Below, one piece after another: positions 52,493 to 60,426 of a stretch of DNA of 64,000 nt. The position numbers and the translations under genes are program-made. Position 1 is the first letter of the stretch. The number at the start of each line of letters is the position of its first letter. The notes under the pieces were generated by a model that was given only the letters and a program-made list of their open reading frames with translations, ran no database searches and was not told the DNA's origin. Source of the DNA: JBDHTS01 sp044221445 (GTDB lineage: Bacteria > Pseudomonadota > Alphaproteobacteria > Micavibrionales > Micavibrionaceae); NCBI GenBank assembly GCA_044221445.1, contig JBGAPF010000001.1, positions 186,001 to 250,000 of the forward strand, given 5' to 3'.

Positions 52493-52815
52493 TCATTATC
52501 TCCTCCATCTTCAAACCTGTCTATTTCCGCCTGCGCTTCCTGCATAAGCGCGGCGAGAACGATCTGAGCGTTTTGATCGGGAAGGTTCGTATCCGGCAGA
52601 CCAAGGATTTTCGCCAGCCTCAACAAGAGCGTGATATGGGAAAGAATGGCTTTGCAGGCGCAGTGATATTCATATGCAGCCTTGGCTTCGGTCTGCTTGC
52701 TGCCGGGAGCAACGGCTTTGGTAATGAACTCCTCGTACATGTTCAGGGCATGGATCAGAGCATCGGGGAAGACGCGAATAATCTGGTCCATAAAATCGAT
52801 ATAAGTCTTTGGCAT
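52489..52815 (-). CDS. Probable terminase small subunit or phage hypothetical protein
   Basis: A 108-residue, mostly helical protein without a family match I recognise. It directly precedes TerL with a four-base overlap (ATGA), the usual place of a terminase small subunit, which binds the packaging site. Cys-bearing helices in the middle (YEYHCACKAILSHITLLLRLAKILGL) and an acidic C-terminus are seen. The role is inferred from position only. Confidence 0.5.
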   Translation of the reverse strand: MPKTYIDFMDQIIRVFPDALIHALNMYEEFITKAVAPGSKQTEAKAAYEYHCACKAILSHITLLLRLAKILGLPDTNLPDQNAQIVLAALMQEAQAEIDRFEDGGDNE

Positions 52816-52849
52816 TGAATGTCCTTTGCGATGGAAGCGATGAAAATTC

Positions 52850-54874
52850 CTAAAAGCGCGACACGATGTACCACTGCGACCCGTTCGAGACGACGGTGAT
52901 GGCGTCGTACTGGTCTGGCAGCGGCTGGGCGTAGCCGTCGGGGCCGGTGGAGCCCTGGACCGTCACGGTCACGGCGTTGGACGACGTGTCGGTTTTCTTG
53001 ATCGTGACGGTGCGCCCCACCGATTTCGCGGCGTCGGCGGGCGGCAGCTGTGCCGTCACCGGACCCGAGAAGCTGGAGATCAGGTAAGTGTCCACGGCCA
53101 TGTCCAGCGCGTAGGTGCCGGTCGTGTCGGCGAAACGGGTGTTGCCGGCCATGCGGTTGGACGCGGTCACAAACCATTGCGCGCCGTTCGAGAGGATGAC
53201 GGCGTGGTCGTCCTTGCCGCCCAGCAGGAAGACGTTGCCGTCCGGACCGCTGCCACCCGTTTCCGTAATGGTGACGATGTTGGCGGTAAAATCCTTTTTC
53301 TTGATCGTCACCTCGACCCCGACCGCGTCGCCCGCATTGGGCAGCTGGATCGTGATCGGGCCGTTCGAGCAATCGACGATGTGGACCGAGTGCGACAGGT
53401 CGATCGCGTGCGTGCCTGCCGTGTCGATGAATTCCGTGTCGAAACGCTTCAGCTTCGTCTGCAGGTCGGTCACCGAGGTTTTGCGCAAGCGGTTCTTGAA
53501 GGGAAAGCCCGCGTTCACCGCGTCATAATTGCCACCGGACAAATCGTAGATCGCCGCCCCGTCGCTGGTGGAGGTCAGGTTCATGATGATGGTTTCCTCG
53601 GACCCCGCATCGATCCGCACATTGGGGACTCCGTTGGTGGATTCAGTCAGCAGGTTGACGAGCAGCGTCTTGTTGCTGCCCGCCCCGACCCGGAAACAGG
53701 CCTGGGCCGTCGGGCCGTTGACGTTGGCCTCGCAGTCGGTGAAGGCGTTATTGAAGGCGCCGTGCTCGACATAGAAGCCGTGCCCCGTTGTGCCCGCGCC
53801 GTGGGAATAGACGCGCACCTTGTCGAAACGGTTGGCGTTCGGCGTGTCGCCCGCGCCGGACCGGATCATCCGCACGCCGTCCGTCCCAGGCCGGTCGATC
53901 AGCACGCGGGAAAAATTGTTCCAGTAGCACGGCTTATTGGGATCGGTGTAGCCGTCGAGCAGGATACCGGTCATCGCCTGGTCGATGGTGACGTTGCTGA
54001 CATTGTTCTGGGTGCATTCATTGTCGCGCCCGAAAAATTTCAGGCCGACCAGGCCGCCCTCTATGCGAAGATCGCGCACGGTCGCCTGCCTGTTGGGCAA
54101 TTCGATGGCGACGAAACCGTTGCCGTTGCACTTTATTATAGAGCGCTGGCCGAGGCCGGTCAGGGATTGCCGTTCGCCCAGGGTCAGGGTTGCCGTAATC
54201 AGGAAGGTGCCCTGGGGCACCAGAATCATATTGTGGGCGGTCAGGGCCTTCTGGAACGCCAGCGTGTCGTTGGCGACCCCGTCCCCCACCGCGCCGAAAT
54301 CTCGGACCGAGATCATGTCGGCGAATTTCGATGTGCCGGTGCGCGTGACGGCGCCGGTGCCGGTTGCGGTGAAGCTGGGCTGGGCCATGCTGCCCTCCAG
54401 GGAGACCGCCGTGGGGTTGCCGTCGCTGTCGAAGCCGAGTGCCTTGTTGGCACGGACGGCTTTGGCGGGCAGAGCCGTTTCACCCGGCGTCTCGTTGTCG
54501 TCGTACCGGAGCATCGGCGCCTGGTCGCGCCCCACCTGCTGCACGGCGGCCGTCAGGAAATCGAGTTCGTTGTTGAGGGCGCGGGCGGAAAAATCGCCGC
54601 CCTCTGTAAAATCCGTCAGGCGTTCGAGCGGGACGCGGCGTTCGAGCGTCACGACGATCCCGGCGGCAGGCGCGGACATGAAGGTAACCGTGCCGCCCGC
54701 CGTCTCCCCTGCTCCGGCGGTCGAAAATCCGCTGTATTGCCTCGCGCCATCGATGAAGACGGTCAGGTCCTCGCTGGCGAAAATCGGGAACGGGAACTCG
54801 AACGCGGTGCGCGTCCCGTCCGCCAGATAGCGGACGAGCGGCGCCACGTCCGGCATTTTGATATGCTCGGGCAT
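52850..54874 (-). CDS. Phage tail fibre with T7-like N-terminus and pectate-lyase-like beta-helix
   Basis: A 674-residue virion protein. The N-terminal 120 residues (YLADGTRTAFEFPFPIFASEDLTVFIDG) match the T7 gp17-type tail-attachment domain. From about residue 185 a right-handed beta-helix starts with the pectate-lyase-3 signature MISVRDFGAVGDGVANDT, probably giving receptor binding or polysaccharide depolymerisation. The C-terminal part has two tandem units of about 90 residues, each with a VTIKK core and an NGxQW end, likely a receptor-binding tip. AAGGAG precedes the ATG. A terminator separates it from the RlpA-like gene upstream. Confidence 0.87.
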   Translation of the reverse strand: MPEHIKMPDVAPLVRYLADGTRTAFEFPFPIFASEDLTVFIDGARQYSGFSTAGAGETAGGTVTFMSAPAAGIVVTLERRVPLERLTDFTEGGDFSARALNNELDFLTAAVQQVGRDQAPMLRYDDNETPGETALPAKAVRANKALGFDSDGNPTAVSLEGSMAQPSFTATGTGAVTRTGTSKFADMISVRDFGAVGDGVANDTLAFQKALTAHNMILVPQGTFLITATLTLGERQSLTGLGQRSIIKCNGNGFVAIELPNRQATVRDLRIEGGLVGLKFFGRDNECTQNNVSNVTIDQAMTGILLDGYTDPNKPCYWNNFSRVLIDRPGTDGVRMIRSGAGDTPNANRFDKVRVYSHGAGTTGHGFYVEHGAFNNAFTDCEANVNGPTAQACFRVGAGSNKTLLVNLLTESTNGVPNVRIDAGSEETIIMNLTSTSDGAAIYDLSGGNYDAVNAGFPFKNRLRKTSVTDLQTKLKRFDTEFIDTAGTHAIDLSHSVHIVDCSNGPITIQLPNAGDAVGVEVTIKKKDFTANIVTITETGGSGPDGNVFLLGGKDDHAVILSNGAQWFVTASNRMAGNTRFADTTGTYALDMAVDTYLISSFSGPVTAQLPPADAAKSVGRTVTIKKTDTSSNAVTVTVQGSTGPDGYAQPLPDQYDAITVVSNGSQWYIVSRF

Positions 54875-54902
54875 GAAAACTCCTTATGGCTGGAAAACAC
54901 AA

Positions 54903-54928
54903 AAAAACCTCTCCGAAGAGAGGTTTTT
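54903..54928. terminator. Intrinsic terminator between RlpA-like and tail fibre genes
   Basis: CCTCTC and GAGAGG pair around a CGAA tetraloop, flanked by five A and five T, so it can act on both strands. On the minus strand it ends the RlpA-like transcript 23 bases after its stop, meaning the fibre gene needs its own promoter or read-through. Confidence 0.9.
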
Positions 54929-54950
54929 GAAAACGATATCAGGTCAGGCT

Positions 54951-55550
54951 TTATATAAAGTCCGGCTTCCTCGGCGGCAGGAGCAGGATTTTCTGCTCAC
55001 GGTCGGGCTTGCACAGGATCTCGACCTCCACCCTGGCCACGCCGCGGCGACGGATATCGAGCGCCTCGGCGGCGGCATAGGACAGGTCGATCATGTGTCC
55101 CTGGACGTAAGGTCCCCGGTCGTTGATGCGCAGAACGACGCTTTCGCCGTTCCTCTTGTTGATCACCCGCACCGCCGTGTTGAGGGGCAGTGTGCGGTGG
55201 GCGGCGGTCAGTTCGTGCATGTCGTAGCGTTCGCCGCTGGAGGTCTTGCGCCCGTGAAAGCGCGGACCGTACCAGGAGGCCATGCCGATCTGGATCCGCT
55301 TCGCGCCAAACTTGCTGCAGGCAGGCAGCTTGGCCAGTTCGGACGTTTCCGTGATGATCGCCCTGGGCTTCACCCGGGATGCGTTGCGCGCCATCTGTTT
55401 GGCAATATGATCGGGCACACCGTCCGAAAAGATTTCCAGATTCTCGACAGGCCTTGCGGCAACATCATTAGCGGGAACCGGTATGGTCATAAGCGCCGTT
55501 ACAAGCCAAACAAGGCCGATGCGGCAAGACCCTTTGCAAATGCAGGTCAT
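54951..55550 (-). CDS. rlpA: RlpA-family double-psi beta-barrel lytic transglycosylase
   Basis: RlpA enzymes cleave glycan strands lacking peptide stems. This 199-residue protein has an N-terminal hydrophobic signal (about 10-25) and a DPBB domain with GMASWYGPRFHGRKTSSGERYDM-like core; Glu107, Asp110 and His118 have the spacing (0, +3, +11) of the catalytic triad known in Pseudomonas RlpA. INDRGPY and IDLSYAAAEAL follow. No SPOR domain is present, so it is a short form. Its place inside a phage tail cluster, with its own terminator downstream, suggests a phage-carried wall-degrading factor. Confidence 0.87.
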   Translation of the reverse strand: MTCICKGSCRIGLVWLVTALMTIPVPANDVAARPVENLEIFSDGVPDHIAKQMARNASRVKPRAIITETSELAKLPACSKFGAKRIQIGMASWYGPRFHGRKTSSGERYDMHELTAAHRTLPLNTAVRVINKRNGESVVLRINDRGPYVQGHMIDLSYAAAEALDIRRRGVARVEVEILCKPDREQKILLLPPRKPDFI

Positions 55551-55673
55551 TGTTTCCGTTCACGTTTCCTCAGATAGCACCACCATATAGGCAGTTTTCC
55601 ACAGGGCGTCAAGCACCCCCGGTTTAACGTAACGATTTCAAAAGCTTATGGTTCCAATAATATGACAACTGAC

Positions 55674-56195
55674 TCAGGAAAGCAGTTGCCGCTCCAGTTT
55701 CTGCCGTTCCTGAAGCTGGGCAAGCTGCAAGATATCGAGGCTGCTCCGCGCGCCCAGATCCTGGTTCAGCGCCGCCGTGCGGATGCCGTCCAGCCGCTCG
55801 CGGTCCTGCCTGTCCCGGTCGGATTCATCGAACAGGCCCAGCAGGACAGCCTCGGACGACCCGTCGGTTCCGGTAATGCCCTGCGACCCGAACGACGCCT
55901 TCTGCCGCGCGACGGCGCGTTTCAAGGCCGCGCGGCGCTGGACGTCTTCCGCCGAGGCGGTGGCGGCGATCTGGGTCTTCTGCAGCGATGAGTCCGCCTG
56001 CGCGTTCGCGGCCGCCACCTGCTGCTGCGCCTGAAGCTGTTTCAGCGCAAGGTCCTGCTGCGCGCGAAGGTCGGCTTTCGCCTCCTTCTGCGGGTTGTTC
56101 GCCAGCGTGTTGAGGTTATTGGCCAGCGAACTGACCGTGCCGACCACCGAGGCAATGCCGTTCAGCCCGGTCGCGATGGATGAGAGAGCGCCCAT
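55674..56195 (-). CDS. Probable internal virion protein (T7 gp14-like)
   Basis: A 173-residue protein with an Ala/Gln-rich coiled helix (about residues 36-90) and a QKASFGSQGITGTDGSSEAVLLG segment resembling internal virion or core proteins of T7-like phages. Its place directly after tail tubular protein B and before the tail fibre corresponds to gp14 in the T7 order. It would be ejected into the cell envelope during infection. The larger gp15 and gp16 homologues expected after it are not present here. The assignment rests on position and composition. Confidence 0.6.
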   Translation of the reverse strand: MGALSSIATGLNGIASVVGTVSSLANNLNTLANNPQKEAKADLRAQQDLALKQLQAQQQVAAANAQADSSLQKTQIAATASAEDVQRRAALKRAVARQKASFGSQGITGTDGSSEAVLLGLFDESDRDRQDRERLDGIRTAALNQDLGARSSLDILQLAQLQERQKLERQLLS

Positions 56196-56210
56196 GATAA
56201 AAATCCTTTC

Positions 56211-58103
56211 CTAATCGTTCACATTCAATTCCGTCGTCACCGCCAGCAACGTAAACGGCAGCGGGATCGATTGTTCGATCCGCCAGAGGGGCTGGTCCAG
56301 AGTCTTGCGCCAGCCCAGGGCGCGGACGCGGATATCGCCGCTGACGACCGGCGGCGGGGCGTCGAGCAGCCCGCCGTCGAACCGCCGCAACGGGATGTCG
56401 TTCAGGCCGCGTCCGACATCGAGACGCAGGGCCGCCGTGTTCTCGATGCGGAACGCCGCCTCGACCAGACGGACGGCGCGCCCTCCGGACCCGTCCACCG
56501 CGCTGGGCGGCAAAGGCTCTATCATATGCGTGTAAGGCAGGCCGATCTCGACCGTACCGGCCGGATCGTCCAGCGTGACCGCGCCGGCTTCGACGGTTTT
56601 CGGATCGCGCACGATGCCGTCGGCGACGATGGACACGGCGCGGCCCTCCAGGTGATCGAGTCCCGACCACACCAGGGCGGGCGACACAGCGCTGCCCGTC
56701 AGGCCCGAATCCAGGTTCAGCGCCGGATCGAACTGTTCGATGGTGACGCGCGTCCCGCGACGCACCAGCAGATAGACGTTTTCACCGACGACCGCGACCG
56801 AAAGCGCCAGCCCGTCCGTTTCATGCACCGTCCAGGCCTCGACCTGTTCGGAACGGAAGATGGTAAGCGTGGCGAATTTTCCGTCTTCGCGGACAAGGAA
56901 TAACAGCCGCTGCCGCTGGTCGTAGTCCAGGTCCGCCGGGACGGGAATGATGTGACGCGAGACGAGCGTAAGGTCGGTTGTCTGATACGCCTGCTCCAGG
57001 TCTGTATAAAGGAATTCCTGGATCTGCTCCCTGTTCCGCGCGGCGAACAGGGTCGCGCCGTCCACATTCACCGGCGCGATCGTGCGTTCGACGATGGAGC
57101 CGATGCGGGTCTGGCGGCGGATCTGGACCGTAGCGGGCGTCAGGGGATCGCCGGTCACCATCCATTCCGCCCCCGACGTGAAGACCTGAAGATGCCGCCC
57201 GGAAAAAAGGCCGCGAATGGCGTTAACCTGATCGGACAGGATCGAAAACTCGATGGCTTCGTCATCAAGGCCCGTGCCGAGGTCGAAATTGAACAGATCG
57301 CCGGATTTCGACAGGAACAGGCGGTTCGGAAGGTCGCGGCTGCCGCCGATCACGAGCCTGTCCTGATGGAAGGCGACGGAGACGGGCCAGCCGCGCACGG
57401 CGGAAAACGCCTGTTCCTCCCAGTCGATGGTGGCGCTTGTGCCGGTCAGGGTCTGGATCGCGGTCGCAGTGACAACGGTGGCGGAATTGAAAGCCGTTAC
57501 CTCGGTCTCCTTGCCGCCGACGCGCAGGCGCGTGCCCGCGTGCCCCGGCGCGAATACCGGCGCAGAGGCCGTCAGCGTGACGCTGCCCGTCGTCGCGGAC
57601 GGCGTCAGCGTCACTTGCGTTCCCGCGAATTTATATGTGGGCTGGTGGATGACGTTAGCGTCGGTGAAAAATTCCCAGTCTTCCAGCGCAAAGGCACCGC
57701 CCGCGTTGCGCACCAGTTTTTTCGGCGTCAGGTCGGGATGGACGAGCAACAGCGTGTCCGCGCTTTGAGTCCAGGCGACCTGGGCGATCTGGCTTTCGCC
57801 CCACGGCGCGGACAGGGTGGCTACGAGCGCATCGCCGGCGTAAATGGCAAGCTGCGCGTCGGTCAGAACCAGCAGATAGGTTTGCTCGGTCGAAAACTCG
57901 AACGCGATCAGCCGCCCGGCGCCGGACGCCGTGTCGATGTAGCGCAGGCCCGCGCGCCGCGTTACCCCGCCTGTCGGCTGGATGAATACGTTGCGCAGGG
58001 TCAGCGCCCCGTTTTCATAGGCGCGCAGGTCGCCGCGCCCGAGAAGGCTGCGCGAGACCTCGCCCGCGGTAAAGGTCGTCTTGACCTGACGGATTTTTGG
58101 CAT
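56211..58103 (-). CDS. Tail tubular protein B (T7 gp12-like)
   Basis: A 630-residue beta-rich protein forming the tail nozzle of short-tailed phages. The N-terminal block KTTFTAGEVSRSLLGRGDLRAYENGALTLRNVFIQPTGGVTRRAG is the family hallmark, with a following FEFSTEQTYLLVLTD pattern, and HPDLTPKKLVR, then AFHQDRLVIGGS in the middle. It follows tail tubular protein A by 55 bases in the usual order. Length is somewhat shorter than T7 gp12. Confidence 0.9.
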   Translation of the reverse strand: MPKIRQVKTTFTAGEVSRSLLGRGDLRAYENGALTLRNVFIQPTGGVTRRAGLRYIDTASGAGRLIAFEFSTEQTYLLVLTDAQLAIYAGDALVATLSAPWGESQIAQVAWTQSADTLLLVHPDLTPKKLVRNAGGAFALEDWEFFTDANVIHQPTYKFAGTQVTLTPSATTGSVTLTASAPVFAPGHAGTRLRVGGKETEVTAFNSATVVTATAIQTLTGTSATIDWEEQAFSAVRGWPVSVAFHQDRLVIGGSRDLPNRLFLSKSGDLFNFDLGTGLDDEAIEFSILSDQVNAIRGLFSGRHLQVFTSGAEWMVTGDPLTPATVQIRRQTRIGSIVERTIAPVNVDGATLFAARNREQIQEFLYTDLEQAYQTTDLTLVSRHIIPVPADLDYDQRQRLLFLVREDGKFATLTIFRSEQVEAWTVHETDGLALSVAVVGENVYLLVRRGTRVTIEQFDPALNLDSGLTGSAVSPALVWSGLDHLEGRAVSIVADGIVRDPKTVEAGAVTLDDPAGTVEIGLPYTHMIEPLPPSAVDGSGGRAVRLVEAAFRIENTAALRLDVGRGLNDIPLRRFDGGLLDAPPPVVSGDIRVRALGWRKTLDQPLWRIEQSIPLPFTLLAVTTELNVND

Positions 58104-58158
58104 TTTACCTCCTACACTAATGCAGTCATCACGGCTTTCGCTTAAATGATTGATTGAA

Positions 58159-58728
58159 TTAAAATCGCGCCTCGATCAGGCTGAAATCCTCGATCCTTCC
58201 CGGGGTGTCCTGCTGGGCGTCGGTCTGGCGCGCGCGGGAAAATTCGGTTTCGGCCATGCGGAACATCGCCTCCGCGCGGCTGGTGCTTTCCGTGACCGGG
58301 ATGCAGAATTCGGCGGAGAGACGGGAAATCAGGACCGAGTCGAAATACGGCGGAAATTCCGCCTCGTCGGGGCGGAAGATATAGCTGAGCAGCACGTCTT
58401 CGGCGTCGGTGTGCAGGGCATTGCGGGCAAGGCGATACTCGAGGCCTCGCCCCCTGCCCCCCGTGCCCGCCGACATGGCGCGCAGGAAATCCTCCGGCAA
58501 TGCGTAGGCATACCGGTAGTCGGCAGCGGGCGGATCGCTCAGACGCACCAGCGCGGCCTGGCCGGAGGAGAATGTCCAGCCATAGGCGGACAGCAGCGCG
58601 TCACGGATCGGCGCATATAGCGCGCCAGCGATCTCGGATTCCGCCGTGCCGTCGCTGAACGACGTGATCGGCGCGGCGCCGAGGCGGATCAGCGCGCGGC
58701 TGCACAGGGCGATATCGGTCATGGGCAT
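58159..58728 (-). CDS. Tail tubular protein A (T7 gp11-like)
   Basis: A 189-residue gatekeeper protein joining portal and tail nozzle. The N-terminal CSRALIRLGAAPITSFSDGTAESEIA and the W(T)F-x(n)-L-ring pattern are typical of gp11-like proteins, as is the C-terminal helical AEAMFRMAETEFSRAR. It lies between the small capsid-side gene (two terminators intervene) and tail tubular protein B. Confidence 0.9.
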   Translation of the reverse strand: MPMTDIALCSRALIRLGAAPITSFSDGTAESEIAGALYAPIRDALLSAYGWTFSSGQAALVRLSDPPAADYRYAYALPEDFLRAMSAGTGGRGRGLEYRLARNALHTDAEDVLLSYIFRPDEAEFPPYFDSVLISRLSAEFCIPVTESTSRAEAMFRMAETEFSRARQTDAQQDTPGRIEDFSLIEARF

Positions 58729-58743
58729 GAGCAGGATTCCTTA

Positions 58744-58800
58744 AGTTACGGGTTACAAAGTTCCGACGTTACGGAGGTGCGGGCTTGGCAACTCGTAACT
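58744..58800. repeat. Inverted repeat of the GTTACGAAGTT family, copy 1
   Basis: AGTTACGGGTT at 58744-58754 pairs with AACTCGTAACT at 58790-58800 (one mismatch). Related inverted repeats occur at 59206-59230 and 60826-60857, all in phage intergenic gaps. Confidence 0.55.
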
Positions 58801-58810
58801 CTGAAACTGA

Positions 58811-58853
58811 AAGAAGCAGGGGGCGGCCTGTTGAAACAGAACCGCCCCCCTGC
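58811..58853 (-). terminator. Strong hairpin, second of two tandem terminators
   Basis: GCAGGGGGCGG and CCGCCCCCCTGC pair with one bulged base around a 15-base apex; on the minus strand TTCTTT follows. It lies downstream of the terminator at 58873-58892, so leftward transcripts from the capsid genes meet two stops before tail tubular protein A. Confidence 0.65.
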
Positions 58854-58872
58854 CCTACGGTCGCAATACGGC

Positions 58873-58892
58873 AAAGGGGCCGAAGAGGCCCC
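58873..58892 (-). terminator. Terminator after the small capsid-side gene
   Basis: GGGGCC and GGCCCC flank a 5-base loop, with TTT following on the minus strand. It lies 30 bases after the stop of the 79-residue gene. Confidence 0.65.
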
Positions 58893-58921
58893 CGCGGCGT
58901 CAGCGGAGGAGGATCGCGCGC

Positions 58922-59161
58922 TTACGCATAAACCGCGATGGTGACGGCGCTGCCGGTATTGGCCGTAACGATGTAGAACTTCGTTCCCGGCGTGCCGCCG
59001 GTAGCGTAGTTCGCGATGATCAGGTCGTTCACGCGCAGCATATCGGCCGCGTTATTGAAATACCCCCCACCGGTGACGGCGGAATCTGTTGTGGTGTAAT
59101 GCCACAGGGTAAAGTTGTTGGCGTAGGCAAGGACGCTCAAATTCGAGGCGTTGAGGGCCAT
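58922..59161 (-). CDS. Small capsid-linked phage protein (decoration-like)
   Basis: A 79-residue protein of mostly beta character (MALNASNLSVLAYANNFTLWHYTT then DLIIANYATGG and FYIVTANTGSAVTIAVYA). I do not recognise a named family, but small beta proteins directly after the major capsid gene in podophages are often decoration or head proteins. It is 84 bases after the capsid gene on the same strand and ends in terminators. Confidence 0.6.
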   Translation of the reverse strand: MALNASNLSVLAYANNFTLWHYTTTDSAVTGGGYFNNAADMLRVNDLIIANYATGGTPGTKFYIVTANTGSAVTIAVYA

Positions 59162-59205
59162 GGTTTTATCCTTTTGAAAAAGTTGCGAAGTTGCGAGGGT
59201 ACGGG

Positions 59206-59230
59206 GGTACGAAAAACGAAACTTCGTACC
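59206..59230. repeat. Inverted repeat of the GTTACGAAGTT family, copy 2
   Basis: GGTACGAA at 59206-59213 pairs with TTCGTACC at 59223-59230. Flanking sequence (GTTGCGAAGTTGCG before, CCGTTACGCGAAACTT after) repeats the same words, so the copy is an extended, imperfect version of the element at 60826. Confidence 0.5.
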
Positions 59231-59245
59231 TCCGTTACGCGAAAC

Positions 59246-60079
59246 TTAGTCGGGGGTTTCATCGCATTTGATTTCGACGATGCCGGTGTCGTCGATCAGG
59301 ACCGCGCCCTGGCTCATCATGTTGTTGACGAAATGGGCGGCGCGGTCGCCATGCCAGGTGATGTCTGTCTGGACGTCGGAACCCGACGCATGGCCGACGG
59401 CGGTCTTGTGGTACCAGAAGCAGGACCGGATATCGCTGCCGTCGACCGGCAGACCGGAATGCGGCATCCACAACGTTCCGAGCCAGCGCTTGGCCTGGGT
59501 CGCGCGGAACGGCAGGTCGTCGGGGCCCACATAGTCGGAATTCGAGAACTCGTCGATCAGCAGCAGTTCGCTCCATTGTTTCCAGCCGACGATGCCGTAC
59601 CGTTCGCCGTCATCCGGCACGTCCGCGGCGCCCAGCTTTTCAAAGGCGGTCAGGATCTTGGTCAGGGTCATGCCGGTATTGCCGTCGGCGATTTCCTGCC
59701 CGCCCGTGACGGCGGCCAGCGCCGTGATGATCATTTCGTCCGTCTTGCGGCCGAGGGCATAAGCGCCCGCGTTGGCGATGACCTGGCGTTCGTCGATGTT
59801 CACTTTCAGCTCGTCGAGCCGGTCGATCCAGTCGCCGGCGTAAAAATCGTTCAGCGTGCATTCGACGGCGGTATGGGACAGGTTCATCACGGGGACCATG
59901 CCGTGGGTGGATTTGGTCGAGGCGGTGCCCTTCCCGACTTTCTGAAAGACGGCGGTGCCGCCGTTGACGTTATTGATGGTGCGTACGGTGTTCCGCAGCT
60001 TGGAACCCTGACGCTGGAAGGCCTCGTGCACTTCGCGTTCGAACTGCTTGATGAAGGCATTGTCAATCGAGACTGACAT
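59246..60079 (-). CDS. Phage major capsid protein
   Basis: A 277-residue protein matching the T7-like/alphaproteobacterial podophage capsid family: NAFIKQFEREVHEAFQRQGSKLRNTVRT near the start, TLNDFYAGDWIDRLDELKVNIDERQVIANAGAYALGRKTDEMIITAL in the middle and VDGSDIRSCFWYHKTAVGHASG toward the end. It would form the HK97-fold shell. The scaffold gene lies upstream and the decoration-like gene downstream. A promoter and a terminator hairpin stand between scaffold and capsid genes. Confidence 0.9.
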   Translation of the reverse strand: MSVSIDNAFIKQFEREVHEAFQRQGSKLRNTVRTINNVNGGTAVFQKVGKGTASTKSTHGMVPVMNLSHTAVECTLNDFYAGDWIDRLDELKVNIDERQVIANAGAYALGRKTDEMIITALAAVTGGQEIADGNTGMTLTKILTAFEKLGAADVPDDGERYGIVGWKQWSELLLIDEFSNSDYVGPDDLPFRATQAKRWLGTLWMPHSGLPVDGSDIRSCFWYHKTAVGHASGSDVQTDITWHGDRAAHFVNNMMSQGAVLIDDTGIVEIKCDETPD

Positions 60080-60206
60080 GGTGTTTTACCTCTTCGTTTT
60101 CGGGTTGATGGAGAGGCGCGCGTGCAGGTTGTCGTCATCGACGGCCGGAAGCGTGCGGCTGAATAATTTCATAAAGGCGGTTTCACGCCGTTTTTCCTTA
60201 TGAAAC

Positions 60207-60238
60207 AAAAAAGCCCGCCTGCTGGACGCAGATCGGGC
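60207..60238 (-). terminator. Leftward intrinsic terminator upstream of the capsid gene
   Basis: GCCCG and CGGGC form the base of a hairpin with an inner CTGC/GCAG stem; on the minus strand six T follow. It lies just downstream of the promoter at 60251-60279 and 128 bases before the capsid ATG. Confidence 0.85.
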
Positions 60239-60250
60239 CTTGATAATCTT

Positions 60251-60279
60251 TATATAGGATTATTTTCCTGTCTTGTCAA
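60251..60279 (-). promoter_or_regulatory. Sigma-70-type promoter facing the capsid gene
   Basis: On the minus strand TTGACA at 60274-60279 is followed after exactly 17 bases by TATATA at 60251-60256. A start point near 60244 would put the terminator hairpin at 60207-60238 at the very start of the RNA. Confidence 0.7.
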
Positions 60280-60426
60280 GTGGAAAAATCGCCTATGTTT
60301 AATTTTGTATAAATTTTGCCTAAAATTTGATCTTCCTCCGCGATGATGCGATAATCAAAGGAGAAAGGCCTTATACCGGGGAAACTCATGTGCCGTCCTC
60401 GCATGGCGGCCTTTCGGGGTTGTATA

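Larger units (their letters stand above)
60080..60426. other. AT-rich capsid/PilZ divergent intergenic region
   Basis: This 347-base gap separates the leftward capsid gene and the rightward PilZ gene. It holds a sigma-70-like promoter and a terminator hairpin facing leftward, both listed separately, and an AT-rich block at 60241-60335. A rightward TAAAAT hexamer at about 60318 could serve PilZ but lacks a good partner. Confidence 0.55.

Noticed and set aside
53177..54958. 593-codon rightward frame over the tail fibre gene
   Set aside because: Antisense shadow with Arg/Asp/Val-rich composition, no ribosome site and no domain.
56952..58145. 397-codon rightward frame over tail tubular protein B
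   Set aside because: Shadow frame opposite a clear phage structural gene.
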